DNA from: Bisporella sp. PMI_857
Lineage: Eukaryota > Ascomycota > Leotiomycetes > Helotiales > Helotiaceae
Direction of reading: 5' to 3'
DNA: 64,000 bases
Assembly: GCA_021307315.1 (NCBI GenBank)
Contig: JAJSPD010000001.1
Location: 248,001 to 312,000 of the forward strand
The first letter of the stretch is position 1. Every line of letters starts with the position of its first letter. The position numbers were made by a program, and so were the translations under genes. Below, in pieces: positions 1 through 12,110 of the stretch. Under the pieces are notes generated by a model. The model searched no databases, was not told the DNA's origin, and saw nothing but the letters and a program-made list of their open reading frames with translations.

Positions 1-1610
1 GCAGGCTCCAGTGAGGACCGCCAGAGAGAGAGTCGGGAAGCCGATGAGCGAACTCGTTTGCTTCCTCCTCCAGCAGCCACCACACCGCGCGAAGGGTTCC
101 TGAGTCCGGACGACCCAGCTGTAAGTTTCTCACTCGGAATCTCCATTAACTACTCAAGCTTTCAACACTTTCCAGGACGCTAATTAAAACTTAGGTGACT
201 CCGTACAACCTATGGAGCATACGGCTCTTGCGCTACTTTACCGTCCTATTTGCCATTATCACCTTCCTATGGTGGGTTCTGTTACTTATTTCAATCTTTG
301 TCAGTCCTCCAGGAATGCATTCTCGAGGCTCTGGTTTTTTCGACTTCTCGTATACCACGTTGACATTAGGTCTATTGCTCATCGGCCTACTATTCTTCTC
401 CACACCATCAACGGCTGCACAAGTTTCGTGCTTTGTTATTGCAGTTATTCTGCTGGTTGATATGATCATCATTGTTAGTGTAGGGCAGATTCGCCTCGAA
501 GAAGGCTGGGTTGGGATAGCAAGTGTTGTATGGGCTTTACTCATTAGCACCTGGACAGTCTTTACGGATAGGGCTGTTGCATGGGGCAAGCATGAAGAAG
601 AAGAGAGATTAACTGGCCGACAAGAAACCCGTCGCACATTAGGAGAATGGTTTTCTGTCCTGATCTCAACTATCTTCCTGGTTGTCATCGCTGTCGTCGC
701 TATACTTCTCTCGGCTACTCTGATCCTTCGAGTACGAGATGCTTCCCTACTAGCACCGGGTCGGAAGTACTATGTCGATGGAGACAAATACCGGATTCAC
801 GTTTTCTGCGAAGGAAACAAGATAGACTCAAAAGGAAGGGAGCTGCCGACAGTTCTTTTCGAGGCAGGCGAAACTCCTTTCGAGTACACCATGATCAAGA
901 TCGCGCAAAACTCCTTAAAGAATGGAAGCATTAGTCGTTACTGCTACGCAGATCGTCCAGGAATTGCGTGGTCCGAGAATGCACCTTCTCCATTTTCTGC
1001 AGCAACTGCTGCCAGTGTACTTTCTGAGGCGTTGGCACGAGCTGGCGAAGATGGTCCATGGGTTTTAGCAAGCGCAGGCATCGGCAGCATTTATAGCAGA
1101 GTCTTCTCTTCTCGTCAGGGTGGTGAAGTGCACGGAATTCTGCTGATCGACCCGCTGCATGAAGATTTGCTCTATCGTGTTGGCTCAGCAAAGAACGGAT
1201 TCCTATATTGGGCATGGGGTATCATCTCACCCCTCGGTATTGATCGTATCCCTGCTGCTATATTTAAAGGCCGTACTCGTCAAGATCGTGTCTATGGTCG
1301 TTCTTCCTATCAGAATGGGAAATATATAAAAGCCAAATTGCAAGAAGCGCTTGTGGCAGATTCTTTGACCAAGGACGAAGTCCGCAGCTCACGTAATATT
1401 CAGTGGAAATCCGTTCCTCTCGCACTCATCAGTTCAGGTATCAATATCGGAAAAGACGGTGCTTGGGAGGACAAGCAAAAAGACCTGAGCCATCTGACAA
1501 ATAATCTCACTAGTTGGGATATCGTTAGCAAGGCCCCTAGTGAAGTGTGGAAGACTGCTGATGGTATAAACACTATCGAGAAGAGACTGAAAGAATTGGT
1601 GCACCTATAA
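1..1610 (+). CDS. DUF2417 membrane protein with alpha/beta-hydrolase domain (5' partial)
   Basis: The 5' end lies outside the window. Exons seen: 1-120 (open from the first base, ending ...SPDDPA) and 195-1610, joined by a 74-bp GT-AG intron. About five hydrophobic segments occupy the first 190 residues of the second exon. They are followed by an alpha/beta-hydrolase-like part containing YVDGDKYRIHVFCEG, FEAG, YCYADRPG and a nucleophile elbow written ASAGIG, not the usual GxSxG. Fungal relatives are annotated as mitochondrial integral membrane proteins with DUF2417; that location comes from family annotation, not from this sequence. The elbow departs from consensus, so catalytic activity is uncertain. 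There is no ATG at the second exon (it begins GTG, a valine), which shows that it is not the start. The stop is TAA at 1608. The family call is secure; substrate is unknown. Confidence 0.88.
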
Positions 1611-2190
1611 GAGAGTGTACATGGAACTTGTGGAGGACAAAAGCAATAATATCTTTTTTTCGTCGTTGATATTAGCATCTTGTTTCGGCATGAGGTCTGG
1701 AAATTGGGACGGTTTCTTTGCTCTACTTTAGTATATATTTTGGTCTTTAGTTCGCACTGCCCTTTAGCGGCCTATATACGGGAACGACACTGATTAATAC
1801 ATTTTCCTTGGAAATATTTCGTGATGTATGATAGAATGGCTTCATTGCTTCATGGTATATTACGCATCTAGAAGCTCTGCTCTTATTTCTTGTTGTGGAG
1901 GACATAGATTGCTCTATTTCGATGAAGGTGTCAGGGACATTACATGAAAATCTAAAATTCTCCAGTGAACACATCAAAATAACTTCAATCACTTACAACT
2001 CATTTTCCGTGCAGCCGTACAATGTTGAGCGTGAGTAGTTTGAGAATCTCAGCCTTGCTCAGCCTTGTCGCGTTCATTTTTTTTCAATTTACGCGTCGCA
2101 AATCGTGTAACGCGTCCTATTGCATGTATCAGAACTTTAAAGTCAGGATACTATACTTCTGATATACACGCGAGTTTCTTGATTGCCATA
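1611..2190. other. Intergenic region between DUF2417 gene and RFC2
   Basis: No supported gene. Short AT-rich tracts and a T-run near 2075 lie just upstream of the RFC2 start, consistent with terminator plus promoter DNA. Confidence 0.5.
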
Positions 2191-3499
2191 ATGTCAGGCT
2201 TCTTCGACATAAAAGCTCGGAAGGCAGCAGCAGCTACGAACGGTAATTCTTCAAAAGCTGCACCGCCAAAAGAGACGACAAGACTCCAGCCATGGGTTGA
2301 GAAATAGTGAGCTTCATACTCAATGACAGTCGCAATGATACTGATATGCAAACTAGCCGACCAAAGAACCTCAGCGATGTCACGGCCCAAGACCATACCA
2401 TTACCGTTCTCCAACGCACCCTCCAATCCTCCAACGTCTGTCCTCATTCTCCCTCTTCAATTGCCCATCTCTAACAAGACTTTCAGCTCCCACATATGCT
2501 CTTCTACGGCCCTCCCGGCACCGGAAAAACATCTACCATCCTCGCCCTCGCAAAAGAGCTCTACGGTCCCGAGCTCATAAAAACCCGCGTTCTTGAGCTC
2601 AACGCCTCCGACGAGCGCGGCATCTCCATCGTGCGGGAGAAAGTAAAAGACTTTGCACGCATGCAGCTCTCACAACCTACCCCCTCCTATCGCGACCAAT
2701 ACCCTTGCCCACCTTACAAAATTATTATTCTAGATGAAGCGGACAGCATGACGCAGGATGCGCAGAGCGCGCTGCGGAGGACGATGGAGACGTATAGCAA
2801 GATCACGAGGTTTTGTCTGATTTGCAATTATGTTACGAGGATCATCGATCCGCTTGCGAGTCGGTGTAGTAAGTTTCGCTTTAAGCGGATGGAGGAGGGC
2901 AATGCGAGGAAGCGGGTAGAGGAGATTGCGCAGAAAGAAGGGGTAAGGATGGAGGATGGGGCTGCGGATGCGCTGATTAGATGCAGCGAAGGGGACTTAC
3001 GGAAGGCTATTACGTTCTTGCAGAGCGCGGCGAGGTTGGTCGGCGCAGTGGCCCCGGCAGATCAGGATGTGGATGCGATGGATGTTGATGATGGGGATGA
3101 GAAGGTTGTCACGGTGAAGAGCGTAGAGGAGATTGCAGGTGTGATCCCGGATGCGACGATTGAAGAGTTGGTTAAGGCTATGCAGCCCAAGAGTAAAGGA
3201 TTGGTATACGAAGCTGTTTCGAGGGTAGTTACGGATATGGTTGCAGATGGGTGGAGCGCCACACAGGTGGTGACACAGGTATGTCCTCTTTCGATCCCCT
3301 ATGAGTGTTGGAGAATGCCGACTGTGATTAGTTGTACCAATCTATTATCTATGATGAAGCTGTGGCCGATGTCCACAAGAATAAAATTACACTTCTCTTC
3401 TCGGAAGCAGACAAGAGACTTGTTGATGGTTCAGACGAGCATCTTACCATTCTAGATCTTGCTTTGCGCATTTCGAAAGAGTTGGCTGGCGGTGTCTAA
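2191..3499 (+). CDS. RFC2: Replication factor C subunit 2 (small clamp-loader subunit)
   Basis: Four exons: 2191-2306, 2357-2435, 2487-3278, 3332-3499 (384 aa, in frame throughout). The protein is a small AAA+ subunit of the RFC complex, which loads PCNA onto primed DNA in the nucleus. Visible motifs: [12 protein letters not shown] at the N-terminus, Walker [17 protein letters not shown], Walker B LDEADSM, and the arginine-finger SRC motif ([11 protein letters not shown]). A family-typical C-terminal helical part ends in ELAGGV. The introns are 50, 51 and 53 bp; the second has an unusual GTCTGT donor but a good CTAAC branch point. Family knowledge places this closest to yeast Rfc2/human RFC4 because of the LQPWVEKYRPK and [25 protein letters not shown] sequence. 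An acidic insert ([13 protein letters not shown]) sits in the helical region. The start is the first ATG in frame with the conserved MSGFFD beginning. Confidence 0.95.
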
Positions 3500-3700
3500 G
3501 TGGCAAACAACAATGGGACGATTTTGGCGCATAGCATGGCTTTTATATCTGGCGTCTGGGGCTGGATAATGATGAACGTGAGAATAATCAAAATACAATG
3601 AGATAGTCCGAAAAATAGCAGCGTTAGTCGAGGAACTAGTAGCTATCCCAAGCTGAAAGGCACAAATGAATGAACTCTATGCTTTTCAAGCTCAATTCCT

Positions 3701-3722
3701 GACCGGTCCATGACCGGTCCAT
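3701..3722. repeat. Tandem 11-bp repeat gaccggtccat x2
   Basis: Two exact adjacent copies, each containing the palindrome ACCGGT, followed by a partial third (AACCAGT). The spacing of one helical turn would suit a paired protein-binding site, but function is unknown. Confidence 0.6.
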
Positions 3723-3941
3723 AACCAGTGATGCACCTACCTCAGTCTTCCCTGCATCCCTCATAAAAATTACAGCACAGGAACGCACCCAGCCCATTCA
3801 TCAACCCATGTACTATTTACATGGCCTAGGAATCTTAGGCTCTAACTCTAAAGTAAGTAAACCCAACCATTAATTTTGGCATCGCACTTCCTCTTATAAA
3901 CCATAAATAAGCCCGGCCTGATAGCTTCATGCTTTCTCTCC

Positions 3942-4238
3942 TTAAGCATACGAGCTGTAGAATGCTGCCTTAAATATGGAATCTGTACTTTGCAAAGCGC
4001 GAAGCGTTTCGTGCTTGGTGACCGGATGACGGTTTTGGACGAAGCCCGGGTCACGATGGTGGTGGTGCTTTTGAAGCGTAGGTTGAGAAGGTGGGAGACA
4101 AGGTGGATATGTGCGGGTTTTGGTAATGAAGGGCTGTTTAACAGCAATGTTTTGTTGTTGGATGTTGGCATTGTTGCTGCTTCAGTCTGGTGAGAGTTCA
4201 GCATACTTCTCGCTTAAGATAGGGGCAAGAGCCGGCAT
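3942..4238 (-). pseudogene. Small coding relic with in-frame TGA
   Basis: Reading from ATG at 4238, the frame gives MPALAPILSEKYAELSPD, then TGA (4182-4184), then about 79 further codons with protein-like composition (QPFITKTRTYPPCLPP, HRDPGFVQNRHPVTKHETL) to TAA at 3942. The ATG context (atccATGcc) is good. The TGA could come from CGA by a C-to-T change. I do not recognise the family. A second frame over the same DNA (3848-4204) is open for 118 codons but reads as low-complexity S/T/K-rich sequence, so I regard it as the shadow. The interpretation is tentative; it may be neither a gene nor a relic. Confidence 0.3.
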
Positions 4239-5268
4239 GGATCTTGAAGCTTTTTTGGTGATGTGAATGAGTACGTTTTGGTAGATTCTGTTGGGTGAGC
4301 GTGCATGCTTACCACCATAATGAGTATTTCAGTGTTTCCAGCGTTCTTTATTTTGGTGTTACATGCTCATTAAGCCTTTTGAAATGTGATCTTTGTTATT
4401 GGTTGAACTACATGTTCCATCTATCGAGCACGTCACGAAACATGGAACATGAAGTGCTGCAACATATGGCTGCATACAATACCAAGCCCCATATATATAG
4501 ACCCAATGACACCTTAAGACCGTGGATAAGGGGAGCATGGTTAATTCCATTACCAACCTGCAACGTCACTTTCATAACAGCCCTTGTGAAGCAAAGAGAC
4601 ATTCCTGATTGGAGCAGAAACGAAAATAAGACCAACGTTCGGAAGTAAATGGTGAGAGCAAGATCTGGGGATAATCCTGTTCATGCATGGAGTATATTGT
4701 GTTTCTATTGATGATCCGGGATGGAGGTTTTTGAGTTTTGTACTACATAAAAGTGGAGTTGGTTTGTCTGTGTTTAAGTGGCAGGCTTTGGGAGAGATGG
4801 AGCATAGCAGTAGAACATGGGGTTTGATGCTGGCGAGCCTGAGGGACAGTTGCGTTACGATTAATGCTTCTTTATATGTTACTTGTTGGTTTGCGGATCG
4901 ACTATTCTAGTAAAAGAGATTGTTTCAAACTATATAGGCCATAAACGACGTGAATATATCAATTTGATGCAATTTTATTATCTCTTTCTTTCTTTATTTT
5001 TCTACTATAATTTGTTGGCCTCGTCTAAGATAACCTCAGCTATCAATGCTCTTGAGTCTAGGTTCGCAATCTAGAGTTTGTGAGATATAGATAAGAAGAG
5101 GGCGGGGAGTCTCTTACAATCTGCAAGAAGGTAGCACATGCATCGTTTGTCTAAGCCAGATTCTCAGCCCCCCAAGCTTATCTATAGCCAACTTGACCTG
5201 GATATCATCTATCCTAGGTGAAGATCACTTTCTAAATTACCTGAAGTATAGGCTTTTCAGTGGGTATC

Positions 5269-6882
<1,614 letters not shown>

Positions 6883-7167
6883 ATGCTCTTTCATCATAGT
6901 AAGCACCTCGTTCGGCGGCCAATTCGTCATTTTCATGAAGTCAATCTCAAGCCAGTAATCTGCCAGTATACCACCTACGCGAGCTCTTACAGCTGCAGAC
7001 CCGAGCCTCGTTCGACTCGCTACTATTACTACCCCTCCAAGCCCCCGTGCCAGTTGGCGCGATCCCACAAAATTTCGTCCACAGTTCGTCTTCAACAGGT
7101 GTCTCGACACCTTTCAAGTTCATCTCCAAATAACCACTTACAATCTACAAACACAACCACCGCCAAT

Positions 7168-8338
7168 ATGCCAGCGTCAGGCTACACGGTCAGGAAGAAT
7201 GGTGCGCCTAACACCTTGGAGCACCGAGTCTATATTGAAAAGGATGGCGTCCCCATCTCTCCCTTCCACGATATCCCTCTCTATGCCAATCAAGAGCAAA
7301 CCATCTTGAATATGATCGTTGAGATCCCAAGATGGACCAATGGCAAAATGGAGGCAAGTAATTATCATACCAAACATCGCTACAATACTCTCTTCGACCC
7401 CGCACTCACCCCACCATAACATTGCTAACATAGCTGTTATCATTTAGATCTCCAAGGAGGAGCTTCTGTAAGTATTCTTTTCACCCATTAATAAATTATG
7501 TGGCTAACTCCCAATCAGCAACCCTATCAAGCAGGATGTCAAGAAGGGCAAGCTTCGATTCGTCCGCAACTGCTTCCCACATAAGGGTTATCTCTGGAAC
7601 TACGGTGCTTTCCCTCAAGTAAGACCATTTCTCAATATGACTTGCATAGCCTCTAACATTCTCTTAAGACTTGGGAGGACCCCAATGTCATCCACCCTGA
7701 AACCAAGGCCAAGGGAGACAATGATCCACTGGATGTGTGCGAGATCGGCGAGACAGTCGGATATGTTGGACAAGTCAAGCAGGTCAAGATTCTTGGTGTT
7801 ATGGCCTTGTTGGATGAGGAGGAGACTGACTGGAAGGTTATTGTCATCGATGTTACTGACCCATTAGCTTCCAAGCTCAATGATGTTGAGGATGTTGAGA
7901 GACACCTCCCAGGACTTTTGAGAGCTACCAACGAATGGTTCCGTATCTACAAGATCCCGGACGGAAAGCCAGAGAACCAATTTGCTTTCACCGGCGAGTG
8001 CAAGAACAAGAAGTATGTGTACCGCTCTGTGTTCAATTGGGTTAGAACTAAATAATTATCCAGGTATGCCACCGACATCGTTCGTGAGTGCGCCGAAGCT
8101 TGGGAGAAGCTTATCACCGGAAAGACTCAGCCAGGTGATGTCTCTACGTAAGCTTCTTGATACTCAATTTTACCCAAAAGTATTGACATGCCTTAGTACC
8201 AACCTCACTGTCCATCAATCACCAAGCCGTGTCGCTCCTGACCAGCTTCAACCAATCCCAGCCAACCAGAACCTTCCTCCTGCACCAATTGACTCTAGCA
8301 TTGACAAGTGGTTCTTCATCTCTGGCGCTGCCGCTTAA
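7168..8338 (+). CDS. IPP1: Soluble inorganic pyrophosphatase
   Basis: Six exons: 7168-7353, 7448-7467, 7519-7618, 7669-8012, 8064-8147, 8197-8338 (291 aa). The enzyme hydrolyses PPi to phosphate and pulls biosynthetic reactions forward. Family sequence is near-complete: [53 protein letters not shown], the signature region [11 protein letters not shown] with metal-binding aspartates, and [16 protein letters not shown]. Exon 2 is only 20 bp. The first intron (7354-7447) has a GC donor (GAG|GCAAGT) and a TTAG acceptor; only this joint keeps the conserved KMEISKEELLNPIKQD-type reading. The frame is open upstream to another ATG at 6883, adding 95 residues rich in R, K, S and T with only two acidic residues. 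This may encode a mitochondrial form. I use the conserved internal ATG as the main start. Confidence 0.95.
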
Positions 8339-8777
8339 ATGATGCCGGCTTTGGGAATGCAATAATACTACTACCGTCGCATCATCAAAGGAGGTGGCAC
8401 CAAAATATCATCTTTCTTCTGTGTTCTATTCTGAGCTTTGAAAAAAAAGTCACGGCATAACGTCTAGATGGTCTAAAATTGAAACATATAAGCACTCTGA
8501 TAGTCGTTCCTTAGTCATAGTGAGATGCTCAATTTTTAATGTAAGATCTATCAATTGTAAGAGAAGCACATTCGGGTGTTTATCAGGATTTGTTTCCCTT
8601 CTCATCCGAAGGCTCTACTATACAGGATATCTGCTTGCCAGGAGCTTATATCTGTGAAGTATTCCTCAACTCCTTGATGCGAGCCTAATATCACTGATAC
8701 ATAGCCATAAACGCCTCCCACATGCAATAATATACAATATCTCCTGCTGGTTATAGTTCCAACTTGTCTCCATATCT
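8339..8777. other. Convergent 3' region IPP1 / MRPL44
   Basis: 3'-flanking DNA of two convergent genes; an A-run follows the pyrophosphatase stop near 8440. No other gene seen. Confidence 0.5.
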
Positions 8778-9124
8778 TCATCCTCCCAATGCTTCCTGTC
8801 TAGACAACATTCTTGAGTGTCTATCAACCTCCTCTGTGACGCCTTTGATTCCCAATAATTCTGTGTCGAGCTTCATCTGCTTTCCATCCTCTATTCAGCC
8901 AGGTTAGATTCTTTGGAACTAAAGGGGTCTCCCTAGGATCTCTTACTGAACTTGACCTCCACAAAACTTGGCTCCTTTGATGTCCTCGGCAACATCTTTG
9001 TGGTAATCTTTATATCATTTCGTGCATTGGGCGGGAGGAACGAGAGAAACAGACGTGCGGTTTTGGCTTTTGGAGAGAACGGGTTGAAGACAGTGTACAC
9101 TTCTGTGAAGAATCGGGTGATCAT
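8778..9124 (-). CDS. MRPL44: Mitochondrial large-ribosomal-subunit protein mL53 (Mrpl44)
   Basis: Two exons on the minus strand: 9124-8947 and 8890-8778, with a 56-bp intron (96 aa). The sequence starts MITRFFTEVYTVFNPFSPKAKTARLFLSFLPPNAR-like and continues through KMLPRTSKEPSF, VEVKFKDGKQMKLDTELLGIKGVTEEVDRHSRML to GG-stop. This matches the mL53/MRPL44 family of the mitochondrial large ribosomal subunit in order and length. Splicing restores KFKDGK across the joint (AAG codon split after its first base); without it the frame runs into KFSKRS-stop. It acts in the mitochondrial matrix as a structural ribosomal protein. It is divergent from SEC20 (263 bp). The frame extends a little upstream of the chosen ATG (...LDPTTFTK), but no better start is seen. 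Confidence 0.92.
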
Positions 9125-9387
9125 TTTGGTGAACGTCGTTGGGTCAAGCTGCGACAATGGTCAGAGAGATATTAGAAGCTGGTAAAAAGCAAAATTTTAC
9201 CTACTTGAGTAATTGATTTGATGCGCAACTGGTTCGAGTGCTTCGATTGTCGTAGTCGAGTAAGTCAAAGAATTTTGGCAGGGGTTGTCATGCGGCTCGG
9301 CTCCCCATGATTTGGACACTCCACTTAGACCCAGATGTCCTCAAGCCTTAAAACTTGGAGCGCTCGTTTTCTAAACATACAACCTCC
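9125..9387. promoter_or_regulatory. Shared divergent promoter, MRPL44 / SEC20
   Basis: 263 bp between two divergent start codons, so both promoters must lie here or overlap the neighbouring 5' leader. No recognised motif. Confidence 0.5.
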
Positions 9388-10658
9388 ATGATGTCTTTTG
9401 AACGACTGTCAGAGCGTCTTCTCGCGCTACAAGAATCAAATGCGCAATTAAAGGAACTCATTGACCGCCTAGCAAACATAAAGTTCCAGCCTGGATCAGT
9501 ACCTTTGGACAATGATGACGACAATGTCAAAACCGAGCTTCTTTCAGAAATCCACCAAATCTCAAAGGAACAAGATGAGGACTTAACTGGCTTACAAGCC
9601 ACTATTTTGGGGCTTAGGCGGAAAGCCAGATCGGGATCCGATGAGCAGGAAATAGCAGAGCTGGATCGAGGGGTTGAGAGAGCTATCCAAGAACTGAAAC
9701 AGTAAGGAATATTGGGAGATTGAGGTTTGGTGTTGCATATTCACTGACTAAAACTAGACTTGACATAACTGCTCGTAAAGCTCAAATAACTGCCAATGAA
9801 AAGCTTCGTATAGCACGGAAGGAAGAGCGCGAACTTCTTATCCATAGTTACTTACAAGCTGATACTGCCTCCCGCTCAAGCGCTTCCTCGCCTGCGCCAG
9901 GGCAGCGACCTCGAACTCCACAGACACAGATGTTCTCAAGAGAGGATAAGATAGTCAATGCAACCAGCGAGGTTACTATGGCCCTCAGGCGGACCCACGA
10001 GATGATGCAAGGCGAGCTGTCAAAGTCACAATATGCACATGAGGAGCTGAGGAAGTCTACTGCGGCGTTAGACCAACTGGGTGAAACTTATTCTACCCTG
10101 GATACTATGTTATCGAGTACAAGGAATCTCCTAGGCACGCTTTTGAGAAGCCAAAAAAGCGATACATGGTATCTGGAAACGGCTTTCTGGGTGCTATCTA
10201 TTACTATTGGTTGGCTTGTTTTTCGGAGGTTAATATATGGCCCTGCATGGTGGCTCGTTTGGCTGCCCGTGAAGATAGTATTTAAGGCATGGGTTGGGGT
10301 TTTTACAGCCTTGGGTACAGCTATAGGTCTAGTTGAACGCTCCGATGTGGATATCCGGGTTAGTTCAGTGATTGTAGGTCAAACTCCTAGTGTGGAGAAT
10401 TCTGCTAGAGCTACGATAGCTGGATCCGATGCGCCAGTGATCGATGTTGGTGGTGAAAGGAAGAAAGACACTGATAGCAGTCAAGGAGAGGATACTCTTT
10501 CCGATCGTGTCGGTAAAGTCATTGACGGTGATCAGAGTGGGGAGCAAACTAAAGATGAAGAAGAGTCTGTAGATGTGGAAAGAAACCCCAAGAAGAGAAT
10601 GTGGGAAGAAGAAAAAGAGGCCACTAAAGAGGCTCAGAGAAAAAAAGACGAACTATAA
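9388..10658 (+). CDS. SEC20: ER t-SNARE Sec20
   Basis: Two exons: 9388-9701 and 9758-10658 (404 aa), with a 56-bp intron inside the Q-L-D junction. The protein belongs to the Sec20/BNIP1 family, ER Q-SNAREs that receive COPI vesicles from the Golgi. Visible: an N-terminal coiled-coil region (LSERLLALQESNAQLKELI), a Sec20 domain around residues 165-240 (TSEVTMALRRTHEMMQGELSKS, LDTMLSSTRNLL), one main membrane segment around 243-264 (FWVLSITIGWLVF), further hydrophobic sequence, and a long acidic/basic lumenal tail. The last four residues are KDEL, an ER-retrieval signal; yeast Sec20 likewise ends in HDEL, which strongly supports both the identity and the reading frame to the stop. The open frame begins upstream with TTG, so I chose the first ATG; the next codon is also ATG. 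Confidence 0.93.
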
Positions 10659-11484
10659 GATACCCGATAATACAAGTGAATCTTCTGGTGATATGCAATA
10701 CGGTGCTGTCTTCCTGCTTACAGGTCGATATCATTGGTCTCGTTCTATAACGTGATGGCTTCGGCGACTTTCTTGTATTAAAATTGCAGAGCTCGAGCCA
10801 TAATCTTGGATGGCTTTACAGGAAGAAAGCAGCATTATGGAACCCACACCTTCCCATGACAACAGTACCAGTATAGAAACCATTTCATTTTTTTCAGCCC
10901 AGCAAGTAGCTTAACGACTTGCTGTGCTGGACTATAAGGAGGATGTTAGATACCGGCATTTCTCTTGGAACTATCTCACCTTCAAATTTTTCTCTCATCC
11001 TTTCTCCGCAAAATTTCCATCTACTATAAATCGAGCTTCCTTGCAGAATCGGCTATCATACTGTTTTTTTGATTGGCCTCTATCCCATTTAAGTCTCTTG
11101 GATCTCTATTCTCCACATCGTTCTTGATACCTTTTCCCCTTGCTCAGGGTGCAGACCGACCCCCGTTTGCTGTTAGCTCTCTTCCTCCCTCTGTGGTGGG
11201 ATGGCTCACTTCGTCTTGCTGTCTTTGCCGACTGTGTTTCCTCCTTAACTAACGCAGCTGACGTCCTTTCTGTGGGCTTCTCTCCCTTACAATCGTAAAA
11301 TACCTATATTGAGAATCTACTGATGTAATCAAGCTCCTTAAACCTCTTGCAGATTTCAACACCAAGATAATGGCCCAGCAGAGAATAAGATTCCTTTTAC
11401 TCTACCTGTTGCTGATTATGCCGAGCTGGAGCATTCTTGATACAATCATCCATGCAAGGAACAGTTCTCTTGGAGAGATAAAAC

Positions 11485-11767
11485 ATGACATCCTTCCATC
11501 CCATCCCTTCAGATCGTCGTGTGTTGTTCGACGAGCAGTCCAGCGTTTAGAGCTTCCCTGTTGACACTCCGAAGGTAAGAGAATCGCAACTTAAGCCACA
11601 CACTTTCTTATGCATCTTTCAGCGCCAGCAAAGATGCTACTCCGGACACTGAATCAAAAGTTGATGAAGTCTCGCCATTCTACATACCACTCAGCCATAT
11701 CCATTCAAAACTATATGAGTTAGTGCAACCAAAAGCAAAAGCAATGTATCATTCTTGTTATTTGTAG
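11485..11767 (+). pseudogene. Two-exon coding relic with in-frame TAG
   Basis: ATG at 11485 opens a protein-like frame (MTSFHPIPSDRRVLFDEQ...) interrupted by TAG at 11548-11550 and continuing SFPVDTPK to a good donor (AAG|GTAAGA, 11574/11575). A typical acceptor (TTTCAG) ends at 11622. The following exon reads ASKDATPDTESKVDEVSPFYIPLSHIHSKLYEL... to TAG at 11765-11767, but it is one base out of phase with exon 1. The TAG could be a C-to-T change of CAG. Family not recognised. An overlapping 64-codon frame (11370-11564, hydrophobic start) is less convincing. Tentative. Confidence 0.3.
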
Positions 11768-12020
11768 CAAAGAACACCAGTTCTAGATTCATGGTTCAAC
11801 ATAGAGGTTCATTCTGTGAATTAGTTCGGCTAAAAAGCGGGTCCAGGGGTAGGCATCGAGGTGGACCTGGCCTTAAAGTTGAGGAATATACTTATTTAAT
11901 TTACACAAATCTCTAGTAATATTGTAAGCACCTTAGCTGAGTGGCAAAGTCAATGATTATGACTCAGTATAAGATGCAACACAAGACCTGTGTCAGAATA
12001 TTGGCTTACATTAACTTAGC

Positions 12021-12110
12021 TAGACTCTGGTCGGTAAACTTTTCATTAGTATAGGGATGCCATAATGCACTGTGTTACTTTCGATTATTAGACTCCGGTA
12101 GGTGAACTTT
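12021..12110. repeat. Imperfect direct repeat pair
   Basis: Copies at 12021-12043 and 12089-12110 (core tagactcYggtMggtRaactt) with about four mismatches, 68 bp apart start to start. No known element. Confidence 0.4.

Larger units (their letters stand above)
3500..5268. other. Sparse region between RFC2 and DUS2
   Basis: No intact gene that I can support. It contains a short relic on the minus strand (3942-4238) and an 11-bp tandem repeat (3701-3722). From 4300 to 5268 it is AT-rich with only scattered short open frames lacking coding character. Confidence 0.5.

Noticed and set aside
233..688. 151-codon open frame on the minus strand
   Set aside because: It overlaps the DUF2417 gene antisense, has S/T/R-rich composition and no family features; a shadow frame.
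3848..4204. 118-codon minus-strand frame MLNSHQTEAATMPTSNN...
   Set aside because: Overlaps another minus-strand frame with better protein character; low complexity and no family. Kept only as an alternative reading of the 3942-4238 relic.
11370..11564. 64-codon plus-strand frame with hydrophobic start
   Set aside because: Could be a signal peptide, but a better coding-like frame with its own ATG, donor and acceptor overlaps it.
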